Part shown: one piece after another, positions 45,219 to 54,497 of the stretch | Position numbering within the stretch: the stretch's first letter is position 1 | Layout: each line of letters opens with the position of its first letter | DNA from: an uncultured Thomasclavelia sp. | GTDB taxonomy: Bacteria; Bacillota_I; Bacilli_A; Erysipelotrichales; Coprobacillaceae | NCBI RefSeq assembly: GCF_944324745.1 | Contig: NZ_CALUXO010000018.1 | Coordinates: 1-64,000, forward strand | DNA: 64,000 bases | Direction: 5' to 3' | Notes under the pieces: generated by a model | The model's input: only the letters and a program-made list of their open reading frames with translations | Database searches by the model: none | What the model was told of the DNA's origin: nothing | Program-made: the position numbers and the translations under genes

Positions 45219-45328
45219 ATTTTGAATTGATGGTTGCCGGCAATCTATTTATCAATTTGTAAGGAATGAGGATTTTTGGTATACTAATATTGCATATAGT
45301 TTTATCAAATTATATGCATATATGTAAA

Positions 45329-45490
45329 GACAGAAAAAGCTAAATATTGTGATTGATTTTTTGGATAATATATAAAAGACTGACTGACCATATTAACTGA
45401 CTATGTATTTCATAAAAAATCTTTCCGATAATTATTTATACACGAACATAACATTAATATTTGGCTAAGTTTTCTGTCTTTTTCTTTAAA
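45329..45490 (+). repeat. nested inverted repeat with U-run upstream of fic
   Basis: The 364 bases before fic hold no gene. GACAGAAAA... (45329-45348) is an imperfect inverted copy of 45456-45478. Inside, GATTTTTT (45355-45362) pairs with AAAAAATC (45414-45421), and short TGACTGAC repeats occupy the apex. A T-rich run follows the outer arm. It could be a structured RNA, a large terminator or a small mobile-repeat relic. Confidence 0.5.
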
Positions 45491-45554
45491 TATTAAATAA
45501 TTAACGGATATATATGTAAAATCATTTTATTCATAATGAAAAGAGGAATTAAAT

Positions 45555-46433
45555 ATGGATGTTAAAACAAGGATATCTAATCTTAAATTCGACGATATGA
45601 CTAAAGATGAAACTATTAGAGTGATTCGGTTACTTAAATCAGCATTATTACAACAAAAAAATGAAAAATATGATCCCTTTAATGTATATACTATTACTCA
45701 GAGTGAATTTACCAACAATTCTTTGGGCATCGAAAATCCAAATTTCTCCATAAATAAGCAGCAAATTAGTCGTATATATGAAGATGGTTATTTGTATGAT
45801 TGTAATAAATATCTTAATATTCAAACAGTTGAAGAAATAACCGGTCATTATCTTTTATTTAATGAAATGCTGGATACTTTAAATGATGAACTTAGTCAAG
45901 AGTTAATCAAAAAATATCATTATATTTTCAAACATGATGTTTTTATTGAAAGGGTTAATGGTCATCCGTGTGGTGAATATAAAAAGACTGATAATAATAC
46001 TAAAACTGAACAGTTTGTCAAACCAGCTAAGGTAAAAAAAACGATGCAAGAGTTAATCGATTGGTATAATAACCAGCCAAAGGATTTATTAAGGATTATC
46101 CGTTTTTTGGTTGAATTTGATAAAATCCATCCTTTTTATAGTGGTAATGGAATTATAGGAAGAATGCTGGTCTTTAAAGAATGCTTAAAAAATGATATTT
46201 TTCCAGTAATATTTAAAGATGAATCCCCATTTAGTGCAATTAATTATCATGAAAACATGAAATCAGCAAAAGAGCAAGATAATTTACTTATTTTGCAGAT
46301 TGGTTTCGGTTTTGCTGCTAAAAAATATCAACAACAATATTTTGAATTGATTCAATCATCTTTATCTGAATACCAAACAAGCCAGGCTGCCAGCAAAAGT
46401 TATGCACCAGCTGAAAAAAAAGATAAAAATTAA
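45555..46433 (+). CDS. Fic-domain protein with altered active-site motif
   Basis: A 292-residue Fic protein. The inhibitory motif S56-L-G-I-E60-N fits (S/T)xxxE(G/N), as in class II Fic proteins that block their own ATP site. The catalytic loop is H192-P-F-Y-S-G-N-G-I-I-G-R203. Relative to HPFx(D/E)GNGRxxR, the metal-holding acid is Ser196 and the first Arg is Ile200, while the catalytic His and last Arg remain. Fic enzymes usually transfer AMP from ATP to a protein; here activity may be changed or lost. AGAGGAA precedes the ATG. It stands alone behind a structured leader. Confidence 0.88.
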   Translation: MDVKTRISNLKFDDMTKDETIRVIRLLKSALLQQKNEKYDPFNVYTITQSEFTNNSLGIENPNFSINKQQISRIYEDGYLYDCNKYLNIQTVEEITGHYLLFNEMLDTLNDELSQELIKKYHYIFKHDVFIERVNGHPCGEYKKTDNNTKTEQFVKPAKVKKTMQELIDWYNNQPKDLLRIIRFLVEFDKIHPFYSGNGIIGRMLVFKECLKNDIFPVIFKDESPFSAINYHENMKSAKEQDNLLILQIGFGFAAKKYQQQYFELIQSSLSEYQTSQAASKSYAPAEKKDKN

Positions 46434-46507
46434 TCAAGGATTGACCGTAACTTGGAATTGGTGTAAATTAAACATCGTATAGTATAAATAATATCGAGGT
46501 GGAAATT

Positions 46508-47878
46508 GTGGAAGTAGCATTAAAAACAGATTCAAGAAAGGTAAAACCGGGTGATACCTTTATTGCCATTCCTAATGTGGTAAGAGATGGTCACGACTAT
46601 ATTGAACAGGCAATAAAAAATGGTGCGGTTAAGATAATTTGTGAACATGGCAGTTATAGTGTAGAAACTCAAATTGTTCCTAGTACCCGTAAATATTTAA
46701 AAGATTATCTGTATCAAAATTATTACCCATTAATTAAGGATATGAAATTAATTGGGGTAACTGGTACTAATGGTAAAACAACAACTTGTCTAATGATTTA
46801 CCAAATCTTAACGATGTTAAAAGTAAAAGCGGCTTATATGGGAACGATTGGTTTTTATTATGGTGATGTTAAAAAGCCGATGGCTAATACTACGCCTGAT
46901 GTTGATGTTTTATATAATATGTTATTAGAAGCTAAAGATCATGGAATTGAATATTTTGTAATGGAAGTTAGTTCGCATGCTTTAGATATGGACCGGATTC
47001 ATGGTTTAGAATTTGATGAAGTAGCTTTTACTAATTTAACTCAGGATCATTTAGATTATCATAAGACTTTAGAAAATTATGCTAATGCTAAGCAAAAATT
47101 ATTTAAAAAGACTCGTCATCAAAAGATTGCAGTTATCAATGGAGATGATCCGCATTTTCAACATTTTGTTTTAGAAAATAATCATAATATTATTATTAGT
47201 GAAACAAACGGGGATTTAACCATTGAAAATATTACTTTTAGCCATTTGGGTACCAGTTTTAGTTTTAGTTATGAAAACCATCAATATCAAACAACATTAA
47301 ATATGGTAGGTCGTTATAATGTTTATAATTACTTAACGTCAATGTTGTTAGTTCATTGTCTAGGGTTTGAAATTGATCAGATTTTGCAGCTTAATGATCG
47401 TTTGAAGGCACCAGCTGGACGAATGGAATTGATCAAATATCAAACCAATAGTATCTTTGTTGACTATGCTCATACACCTGATGCAGTCTTAAATGTTTTA
47501 AATAGTGCTCAAGAATTTAAAATCGGACGGATAATTACTATTATTGGCTGTGGTGGTGATCGTGATCCATTAAAACGGCCTATTATGGGCAAAATTGCAG
47601 TTGAAAATAGTGACTATGTTATTTTTACCAGCGATAATCCCCGCAGTGAAGATCCGTTAAAAATTTTAGATGATATTACCAGAGAGTTAACTGGAGATAA
47701 TTACTGTATTGAAGAAGATCGGGCAAAGGCAATTAAACAAGGAATTGATTTATTACATGATAATGATATTTTGATGATTCTTGGTAAAGGACATGAAGAT
47801 TATCAAATTACTAAAGCTGGTAAACATCACTTCAGTGATCAAGAAGAGGTAGCTAAATATCTTGAACAAAAAAGTTAG
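46508..47878 (+). CDS. murE: UDP-MurNAc-tripeptide synthetase
   Basis: About 456 residues. This ATP-dependent Mur ligase adds the third residue of the peptidoglycan stem. It has GVTGTNGKTTT (P-loop), TTPDVDVLY, EVSSHALDMDR, YAHTPDAV and the substrate motif DNPRSEDP. DNPR is the signature for meso-diaminopimelate rather than lysine. GTG 46508 is placed well from GAGGTGG; GTG 46499 is too close to it. An acetyltransferase remnant overlaps its end. Confidence 0.93.
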   Translation: MEVALKTDSRKVKPGDTFIAIPNVVRDGHDYIEQAIKNGAVKIICEHGSYSVETQIVPSTRKYLKDYLYQNYYPLIKDMKLIGVTGTNGKTTTCLMIYQILTMLKVKAAYMGTIGFYYGDVKKPMANTTPDVDVLYNMLLEAKDHGIEYFVMEVSSHALDMDRIHGLEFDEVAFTNLTQDHLDYHKTLENYANAKQKLFKKTRHQKIAVINGDDPHFQHFVLENNHNIIISETNGDLTIENITFSHLGTSFSFSYENHQYQTTLNMVGRYNVYNYLTSMLLVHCLGFEIDQILQLNDRLKAPAGRMELIKYQTNSIFVDYAHTPDAVLNVLNSAQEFKIGRIITIIGCGGDRDPLKRPIMGKIAVENSDYVIFTSDNPRSEDPLKILDDITRELTGDNYCIEEDRAKAIKQGIDLLHDNDILMILGKGHEDYQITKAGKHHFSDQEEVAKYLEQKS

Positions 47879-48300
47879 GTTAATGACTATTGAAGACTAC
47901 CAATCAGTTTTTGATTTATGGCAACAAAGTAAGATGGTTGGTTTATGCTCTCTAGATGATAGTTATGAAGGTATTTACAAGTTTTTAAAACGTAATCCCA
48001 GCAGTAATTTTGTAGCTTTGATAGATGATCAATTAGTTGGAGCTATTATGAGCGGTCATGATGGTCGTCGCGGTTTTATTTATCATTTAGTAGTGGCTCA
48101 AGATCATTCACGTCAAGGTATTGGGCCGGGAGTTAGTGTTTAAATGCCTGGAGGCTTTAGAGAAAGAAGAAATAACTAAAGTAGCAATCGTTGTTTTTAA
48201 AAATAATGAAAATGGTAATGCTTTTTTGCAGCATTTAGGCTTTGAATTACGGGATGATTTAGTGTATCGAAATATTAGTATTAATCAGGAGAATAATTAA
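47862..48300 (+). pseudogene. GNAT acetyltransferase, frameshifted
   Basis: A GNAT-family gene in two frames. The first (to 48143) gives MTIEDYQSVFDLW, ALIDDQLVGAIMSGHDGRRG and DHSRQGIG, then a stop. The other frame continues RELVFKCLEALEKE, AIVVFKNNENGN and LGFELRDDLVYRNI to 48300. One extra base in the GGGCC run near 48121-48125 joins them exactly at the acetyl-CoA loop. Start is TTG 47862 inside murE or ATG 47883. A recent mutation or a sequencing error. Confidence 0.82.
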
Positions 48301-48582
48301 ATGCGAATTCATCAGTTAGATATAAGTGAAATAAAGTTTGAGCGGAAAACTTATACGGATAGTTTATCAGCTTCAATCAAACGAATTGGATTATCTTTTC
48401 CAATCAAAGTAAAATTTGAAAATAATCAGTATTATTGTGTTGATGGTCATAAACGTTTAACTGCCATCAGTGATATCGATGATGATAATTTATATACTAA
48501 ACGTCGTAAAGTCAATGTCATCATTACCAATAATGGTGATTTACGGTCTAATGATTGCTGGCGTGGTCGAAATATGCATTAA
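48301..48582 (+). CDS. ParB-N-like domain small protein
   Basis: A 93-residue protein of the ParB/sulfiredoxin-type fold. ISEIKFERKTY is followed by SIKRIGLSFPIKV and the box VDGHKRLTAI, close to ParB box II. It lacks the HTH and dimer domains of chromosomal ParB, so it is not a partition protein proper. It begins directly after the stop of the broken GNAT gene, with AGGAG upstream. Function unknown. Confidence 0.72.
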   Translation: MRIHQLDISEIKFERKTYTDSLSASIKRIGLSFPIKVKFENNQYYCVDGHKRLTAISDIDDDNLYTKRRKVNVIITNNGDLRSNDCWRGRNMH

Positions 48583-48606
48583 AGACGAGGGAAACCTCGT
48601 CTTTTT
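48581..48606. terminator. bidirectional terminator
   Basis: AAAGACGAGG (48581-48590) pairs with CCTCGTCTTT (48595-48604). It is shared with the convergent metH gene. Confidence 0.88.
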
Positions 48607-50965
48607 AATCAATAATTCGATTTAATAATTCTACAGCGTCCATAGCATCTTTAGAATAATAATCAGCATTAATTTCTTTAGCATAATCTTCAGTTAGGAC
48701 AGCACCACCGACAAAGATTGGACACATACCATCAATTTCTTTTAACATGGCAATTGTTTTTTCCATTGAAGCAACGGTTGTTGTCATTAAAGCACTTAAT
48801 CCAATTGCTTTTGGATGATATTGCTTATAAGCTGCCACGATATCTTCTGGTGGTACATCCTTTCCTAAATCGATTATTCTATAACCATAACTTTCTAAAA
48901 CGACCTTAACGATATTTTTACCAATATCATGAATATCACCCTGGACCGTAGCCATGATTACTGGCCCTTTAGCTTTTGAAGATTCATTAAAAGTTTCTTT
49001 GATTACATTAAAAGCAATTTTCGATGTTTCAGCGGCTTGAATTAACTGCGGTAAAAAGATAGTGTTGTTTTCATATTGAACGCCAACTTTATCTAAAGCT
49101 GGAATTAGAATCTGATTGATTACTTCTAAACCGTCTTTTGTTTCTAATTCTTTTTTAGTTGCTGCTGTTACTTCATCTTTTAATCCCCGAATGATAATAT
49201 CTTCTAAATTGAATTCAAGGGTAGTTTGTGGTGTTTTATTTGTTTGATTAGCTTGTCGATTGATATAAACAGTTGCATCGTGGTCATAATTATATAAAAC
49301 ATTAAAGGCATCAATAGCACTCATCAATTCTTGATCGAGTGGATTAATAATTGGTAAATCTAATCCTGCAGTCATCGCCATTGTTAAAAAGGTCTTATTT
49401 AATAATGGACGATTAGGTAATCCAAATGAAACATTGCTGACTCCAAGTACTGTGTGCACCCCTAATTTTTCTTTGACCATTTGAACAGCTTTGACAGTTT
49501 CCATCACTTCTTTTTGTTGAGCTGAAACAGTTAATACAAGACAATCGATAATGATATTTTCTTTACTGATACCATAATCAGCAGCAGTCTTGATAATTTT
49601 TTTGGCAATTTTGAAACGATCTTCAGCTAATGGTGGAATACCATTTTCGTCTAAAGTTAATCCTATAACAACACCACCATATTTTTTTACAATAGGAAAA
49701 ATAGTTTCCATTGTTTCCATCTTCCCATTTACTGAATTAATTAATGGCTTTCCATTATAATAACGACAGCCCTGTTCAATAGCGGTAACATTGGAACTAT
49801 CGATTTGCAATGGTAAAGAAACAACTTCTTGAATTAACTTGATAACTTTTTTCATTGTTGCTGGTTCATCAATTCCAGGCAAGCCAACATTGACATCTAA
49901 AACATGGGCTTTAGCTTGATCTTGTTTGATTGCTTCAATAACTAATTCATCATAATGCTGTTGCTTTAAAGCTTCCTTTAATTTTTTCTTCCCAGTTGGA
50001 TTTAAACGTTCACCGCAAACAACAACATGATGGCCAAATTCTACTGTTTGGCTGCCACTGGACACTCGAGTGGCGATAACAGGATTTGTAGTAACTGGTT
50101 GATCAGGTAAAGCTTGTTTTAGTGCTTGAATAAATTCTGGGGTAGTACCACAGCAGCCCCCAACGACTCTAACACCATTATTTACATGTTTAATAGTTTC
50201 GTTAACGAATGTCACTGCATCCATATTGTAGCAGGTTTTTCCAGCTACAAGACATGGTAAACCGGCATTTGGCTGGACAATTACTGGGACAGTAGCCGTG
50301 GATAAGATTTCATTGATAATTGGGGTTAATTCAACGGGTCCTAATGAACAGTTTACCCCTAATGCGTCAACATTTAATCCTTCTAGGACATTTACCATTG
50401 TTAGTGGATCACAGCCTGATAAGGTTCGTTGGTTACTTTCAAAAGTCATAGTGACAAAAACTGGTAAATCGCTGTTTTCTTTAACCGCCAGAACTCCAGC
50501 CTTGACTTCATAAATATCAGTCATAGTTTCCAGCAAGACTAAATCAACTTTATCTTTGGCAATCAATACTTGTTCTTTGATAATGTCATAAGCCTGATCA
50601 AAGGTTAAAGTTCCCATTGGCTCTAATAGTTGACCAATAGGTCCAATATCCAAAGCAATATAACATTGATCTTCTAAATGGGCTTTTTTTCTAGCCGCAA
50701 TTGCATTATCAATGGCACTGTTGATAATATCTGATAATTCATAGGGAGCGTCTTTCATTTTTAAAGCGTTAGCTCCAAAAGTATTAGTGGTAATAAAATT
50801 GGCACCAGCTTTTAAATATTTTAAATGAATTTCTTGAATTAATTCAGGCTTGGTGATATTTAAACATTCAGGAATATCACCAGCTTTCAACCCAGCTTCT
50901 TGAAGCTGGGTTCCCATCGCTCCATCAAAAACTAATATTTCTTTTTTTAATCTATCTTGTAACAT
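48605..50965 (-). CDS. metH: B12-dependent methionine synthase without activation domain
   Basis: A 786-residue cobalamin enzyme moving methyl from methyltetrahydrofolate to homocysteine. Order: homocysteine domain (FDGAMGTQL, GVNCS, GGCCGTTP zinc Cys), pterin-binding domain (GERLNPTGKKKL, DVNVGLPGIDE, DSSN), B12 cap, and B12-binding domain with GDIHDIGKNIV holding the cobalt-ligand His. It ends there. The SAM-binding reactivation domain of the roughly 1200-residue MetH is missing and is supplied by the next upstream gene, which overlaps its start by 19 bases. Confidence 0.95.
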   Translation of the reverse strand: MLQDRLKKEILVFDGAMGTQLQEAGLKAGDIPECLNITKPELIQEIHLKYLKAGANFITTNTFGANALKMKDAPYELSDIINSAIDNAIAARKKAHLEDQCYIALDIGPIGQLLEPMGTLTFDQAYDIIKEQVLIAKDKVDLVLLETMTDIYEVKAGVLAVKENSDLPVFVTMTFESNQRTLSGCDPLTMVNVLEGLNVDALGVNCSLGPVELTPIINEILSTATVPVIVQPNAGLPCLVAGKTCYNMDAVTFVNETIKHVNNGVRVVGGCCGTTPEFIQALKQALPDQPVTTNPVIATRVSSGSQTVEFGHHVVVCGERLNPTGKKKLKEALKQQHYDELVIEAIKQDQAKAHVLDVNVGLPGIDEPATMKKVIKLIQEVVSLPLQIDSSNVTAIEQGCRYYNGKPLINSVNGKMETMETIFPIVKKYGGVVIGLTLDENGIPPLAEDRFKIAKKIIKTAADYGISKENIIIDCLVLTVSAQQKEVMETVKAVQMVKEKLGVHTVLGVSNVSFGLPNRPLLNKTFLTMAMTAGLDLPIINPLDQELMSAIDAFNVLYNYDHDATVYINRQANQTNKTPQTTLEFNLEDIIIRGLKDEVTAATKKELETKDGLEVINQILIPALDKVGVQYENNTIFLPQLIQAAETSKIAFNVIKETFNESSKAKGPVIMATVQGDIHDIGKNIVKVVLESYGYRIIDLGKDVPPEDIVAAYKQYHPKAIGLSALMTTTVASMEKTIAMLKEIDGMCPIFVGGAVLTEDYAKEINADYYSKDAMDAVELLNRIID

Positions 50966-51579
50966 CTTTGCCCTCTTTTCCGATATTGACAGTTATCTTT
51001 TAAATAGCAGCTAAAACAATGTCTCTTTTGCTGCTGGTTACCAATTCCAATTAAGCCAATCATTGATTTTTGTGGCAAAAGCAAACAATCAGGTAAAACT
51101 GTTAAACCAATATGCTTATCACACTGTAATGCTTTTGCTAAAGGTCGATTCAGTTCTATCGGTACATTACCATAGCCTGGACAAAATCTAAACGTATGTA
51201 ATCCAAAGTTTTGCTTTGCTTCAAATTCATCGCATTTAGCTTCGAGATAACTGCTGGCAACTGCATCAAGAATCGTCATTTTAGTAAGATCGATAATACT
51301 ATAGTATTTTAACTTTTTATCCAATTCTAGACCTAGAGTACAGGCAATAACAACGACCTGATTACAAGAGTCAAATAAATCAATTAAATCAGGATAATCA
51401 ATTGTTAAATCTAACTCTTTGATAGTTAATGGCTGATGGCTTAAAGTAAATATCTGATACATAATTTTTGGAGAAAACTGAGTAATTTCTTGTAAACATT
51501 CATTTAATAATTGCTCAGTTTGGTTGTCAATTTTTTGATTCTGGTAACCAAGATATTTTAAAGCATTTTCTTTAATCAT
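50947..51579 (-). CDS. methionine synthase activation-domain protein
   Basis: A 210-residue stand-alone version of the MetH reactivation domain. TLGLELDKK, SYLEAKCDEFE and especially RFCPGYGNVPIELNR (the RxSPGYG-type SAM site) with late Cys residues (CFSCYLKDNCQYRKRG) identify it. It should help SAM-dependent re-methylation of oxidised cobalamin on the short MetH. It overlaps metF by eight bases and metH by 19, forming a tight metF-activator-metH operon. Confidence 0.88.
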   Translation of the reverse strand: MIKENALKYLGYQNQKIDNQTEQLLNECLQEITQFSPKIMYQIFTLSHQPLTIKELDLTIDYPDLIDLFDSCNQVVVIACTLGLELDKKLKYYSIIDLTKMTILDAVASSYLEAKCDEFEAKQNFGLHTFRFCPGYGNVPIELNRPLAKALQCDKHIGLTVLPDCLLLPQKSMIGLIGIGNQQQKRHCFSCYLKDNCQYRKRGQRCYKID

Positions 51580-52462
51580 CGATAAATTCCTTAAAAATAT
51601 TTTCAGTTCTAAGTAATATTTCTTTAACGATTTCAGGACGATTCATTGTATATAAATGAATACCATCAACCCCATTAGTAATTAAATCAATAATTTGATT
51701 GGTAGCATAGTTTAAACCGACTTCACGCATTGCTTTAGGATTGTTTCTAAAACGTTCCAAAGAAGCTGATAAGGTATAAGGAATATTGCTGCCACTTAAT
51801 TTAGCCGTATTTAATAAAGAACGGCTATTAGTTGCCGGCATAATTCCGGCGATAATTGGTACATTTATTCCGCGTAATCGAGCTTCACGAACTAGTCGGT
51901 AGTAATAATTGTTATCGTAAAATAACTGTGTAATCAAATACTGGGCTCCAGAATCAATTTTCTTTTTTAAAGCATCTAAATCAGCTTCCAAAGAAGGTGC
52001 CTCTTGATGGACTTCTGGATAACAGGCTCCACTTAAACAGAAAGTATCGGGATAATTTTTTGTGATAAATTCATTTAATTCACTGGCATATTTAAAACAG
52101 TGCGGAGCGGTCTGGGGATCATAATCTTTAGGATAGTCTCCACGCAAAGCTAAGATATTTTCAATCTTATTTTCTTTTAATTGATTTAAAACCTGAGTTA
52201 ATTGTTCAGGAGTGGCATCGATACAACTTAAATGAGCTACCGGTTCAACATCATAATCACGTTTAATTTTAGAAACGATTTCGACAGTGTTTCTAGTAGT
52301 TGAACCACCAGCACCATAAGTAACCGAAATGAAATCAGGCTTTAACTTTGCCAGTTCATCTATGGTTGCATAAATAGAACTAATATCACCATCATTTTTT
52401 TTAGGTGGAAATATTTCAAAAGATAATGTTGGTTTTTTCATTAATTTATCAATAATCTTCAT
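51572..52462 (-). CDS. metF: methylenetetrahydrofolate reductase
   Basis: A 296-residue FAD-dependent TIM-barrel enzyme that makes methyltetrahydrofolate for MetH. SFEIFPPK (with catalytic Glu) opens the protein, then VTYGAGGST, HLSCIDAT, LALRGDYP, QLFYDN and AGIMP follow. First gene of the methionine operon, with AAGGAG before the ATG. No SAM riboswitch or T-box is visible in the short leader. Confidence 0.95.
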   Translation of the reverse strand: MKIIDKLMKKPTLSFEIFPPKKNDGDISSIYATIDELAKLKPDFISVTYGAGGSTTRNTVEIVSKIKRDYDVEPVAHLSCIDATPEQLTQVLNQLKENKIENILALRGDYPKDYDPQTAPHCFKYASELNEFITKNYPDTFCLSGACYPEVHQEAPSLEADLDALKKKIDSGAQYLITQLFYDNNYYYRLVREARLRGINVPIIAGIMPATNSRSLLNTAKLSGSNIPYTLSASLERFRNNPKAMREVGLNYATNQIIDLITNGVDGIHLYTMNRPEIVKEILLRTENIFKEFIDD

Positions 52463-52516
52463 CTTTGTTTCTCCTTGAATTTATTACGTACATTATAGAA
52501 AATAGCGTCTTTTTCG

Positions 52517-53062
52517 TCAACTGTCTTCTTCAAAGCAGCTATCGATAATTTTAGCCGCCATAACACTAAACTGATTAGAATAATAGGCTAGAACTAAAAT
52601 TAGAATTAGTCGTTTTTGATCATCTTCGATATCTAGTTCATAGTTGGAAACTATGTTTTCAAGCATAGTTTTAAAATTTGATTTTTGTTCATTTTTTATC
52701 TTAAGAAAATAATTATAAATAGTTTCTAAATCTTGATTATTTTCATATACTGGTGTTAACAATTGTTTAATTTCTTGAAGCGTAATTGTATTTTTTAAAT
52801 TATAGATCAGTAACATGGCAATAATTTGTTCTTTGGAATATTTTTTTCCTTTTACCGGTTTGATGATTCCCGCTTTAGAATAGTTATTGATCATGGTTTT
52901 GGTTAATAGTTTATCATCTTGATGTCGTTTGTTATCAGTTAGATTATTTTCAAATAAAGTCATGATTTGATCCATATATAAATCTAGGGTTGGAATATCT
53001 TGACTGTTTAAATCGCTTTGATTGATTGTTTCTTCAAGAATAGTCTCAAGTTTTTTTACCAT
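52517..53062 (-). CDS. DUF1836-family protein
   Basis: A 181-residue protein with the DUF1836 pattern: LTKTMINNYSKAGII, KGKKYSKEQI and a helical C-terminal half. The N-terminal part looks like a winged-helix DNA-binding segment of the MerR style, so it may be a regulator. Start ATG 53062 has GAGGTG upstream; GTG 53071 is less likely. Common in Firmicutes, function unknown. It is divergent from the hemolysin III gene. Confidence 0.8.
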   Translation of the reverse strand: MVKKLETILEETINQSDLNSQDIPTLDLYMDQIMTLFENNLTDNKRHQDDKLLTKTMINNYSKAGIIKPVKGKKYSKEQIIAMLLIYNLKNTITLQEIKQLLTPVYENNQDLETIYNYFLKIKNEQKSNFKTMLENIVSNYELDIEDDQKRLILILVLAYYSNQFSVMAAKIIDSCFEEDS

Positions 53063-53188
53063 TATGTTCACCTCATGTTAATTTTATCTTAATTTATTAG
53101 ATGATTCAAGATATGGTTGACATTGATATAAATAATGGTATTATTATCATACAATATAGTTTTAAAAACTACATTAGGAGGTTTTGAT

Positions 53189-53845
53189 ATGAAATTTTTT
53201 AAGAACGCTATGGATCCTGTTAGCAGTGAAACTCATTTTATTGGGGCAATTCTTTCATTAGCTGCTTTGATTGTGATGATGATAATAGCCATTATTGAAG
53301 ACTCTACTCAGTTTACTAAAATTGGAATTATTGTTTTTGGGATTTCATCAGTTGCATTATATACTGCAAGTACTGTTTATCATTATTTTAATGGGAATCC
53401 TGATAATAAAATAAAGTTATTTTTACGAAAATTAGATCATTCAATGATCTATGTTTTGATTGCTGGAACTTATACACCATTTTGTTTAACTTACTTAGAC
53501 TATCCTCATAGTATCTACTTTCTTGGAGTAATCTGGTCAATTGCTTTGATTGGAATCTTAATCAAATTATTTTGGATCAAAGCACCACGAATTCTATCAA
53601 CGATATTTTATTTATTGATGGGCTGGGCCTTGATTTTTGATTTTCCAGCATTTTTAAATATTCCATTAGGATGTTTAGCTTTAGTTGCTTGTGGCGGTAT
53701 TAGTTATACAGTTGGGGCAATTATTTATTTAATTAAAAAACCCAACTGGTTTAAAAGTTTTGGATTCCACGAATTGTTTCATATCTTTGTTATGATTGGT
53801 TCTGCTTTCCATTTTGTAGCCGTTATTGTTTATGTTCTGTTTTAA
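53189..53845 (+). CDS. hemolysin III / PAQR-family membrane protein
   Basis: A 218-residue seven-helix protein. SSETHFIGAILSL, ASTVYHYF, FLRKLDHSMIYVLIAGTYTPF and FHELFHIFVMIGSAFHF are the PAQR/HlyIII metal-site motifs (Ser/His, Asp, two His). The family's bacterial role is poorly known; some affect membrane stress. ATG 53189 has AGGAGG upstream; a longer frame from 53135 lacks an RBS. Confidence 0.92.
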   Translation: MKFFKNAMDPVSSETHFIGAILSLAALIVMMIIAIIEDSTQFTKIGIIVFGISSVALYTASTVYHYFNGNPDNKIKLFLRKLDHSMIYVLIAGTYTPFCLTYLDYPHSIYFLGVIWSIALIGILIKLFWIKAPRILSTIFYLLMGWALIFDFPAFLNIPLGCLALVACGGISYTVGAIIYLIKKPNWFKSFGFHELFHIFVMIGSAFHFVAVIVYVLF

Positions 53846-53867
53846 TTTTTAAATCTATAAATTATGA

Positions 53868-53904
53868 TTAAAAAGTTAATTTTAAATTAACTTTTTAATT
53901 TTTT
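53868..53904 (+). terminator. terminator after the hemolysin III gene
   Basis: TTAAAAAGTTAA with its inverted copy TTAACTTTTTAA around a short AT loop, followed by TTTTTT. Confidence 0.75.
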
Positions 53905-54011
53905 TACCTAAAATACTAATAATTTACTTGAATTAAGAATTCTTATTATTGGCATTTTACTTTATCTTGTGGTTATTTTTCAATTATTGTATAATATTTT
54001 TGGGTGATATA

Positions 54012-54497
54012 ATGAATTTAAGAAAAAGAGATAAGTTTATATACTTGATTACGATGATCGTGATTCTTGGGGGAGATCAGTTAACTAAACATTTAGTTTC
54101 ATCGTCAATGCAATTAGGACAGTCTCATGAAATAATTGATAATCTGTTTTATTTTACATATGCACAAAATACGGGGGTTGCCTGGGGAATGTTTGCTGGG
54201 CATTTGAGCATTTTTATCATTATTGCTTTAGTTGCCGCAATAGTGATAATTGCTTTTTTTAGAAAAACAGGTGAAAATGATGTTTTAACTCGTTATGGCT
54301 TGGTCTTAACTTTTGCTGGATTAGCGGGGAATTTAATTGATCGTCTATTTTTTGGTTATGTTCGTGATTTTATTGATGTAGTGATTTTTGGTTATAATTT
54401 TCCGATTTTTAATATTGCTGATATGGCAGTAGTAATTGGAGTTGCTTTGATTATTATTGAAATTGTAATTGAGGAGTATGTGCATGGAAAAGATTAA
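54012..54497 (+). CDS. lspA: lipoprotein signal peptidase
   Basis: A 161-residue four-helix aspartyl peptidase that removes signal peptides from lipoproteins such as the two OppA proteins here. GGDQLTKH opens the first helix, QNTGVAWGM follows, and the catalytic Asp pair lies in IDRLFFGYVRDFID and FNIADMAV. ATG 54012 follows GGGTGAT; the frame upstream to 53949 is not needed. The pseudouridine synthase gene overlaps its end by 14 bases, the usual Firmicute arrangement. Confidence 0.95.
   Translation: MNLRKRDKFIYLITMIVILGGDQLTKHLVSSSMQLGQSHEIIDNLFYFTYAQNTGVAWGMFAGHLSIFIIIALVAAIVIIAFFRKTGENDVLTRYGLVLTFAGLAGNLIDRLFFGYVRDFIDVVIFGYNFPIFNIADMAVVIGVALIIIEIVIEEYVHGKD

Noticed and set aside
48301-48582. 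Chromosome partition ParB
   Set aside because: Only a ParB-N-like box; no HTH or dimer domain and no parA nearby.
52463-52516. SAM riboswitch before metF
   Set aside because: The leader is too short and has no matching motifs.
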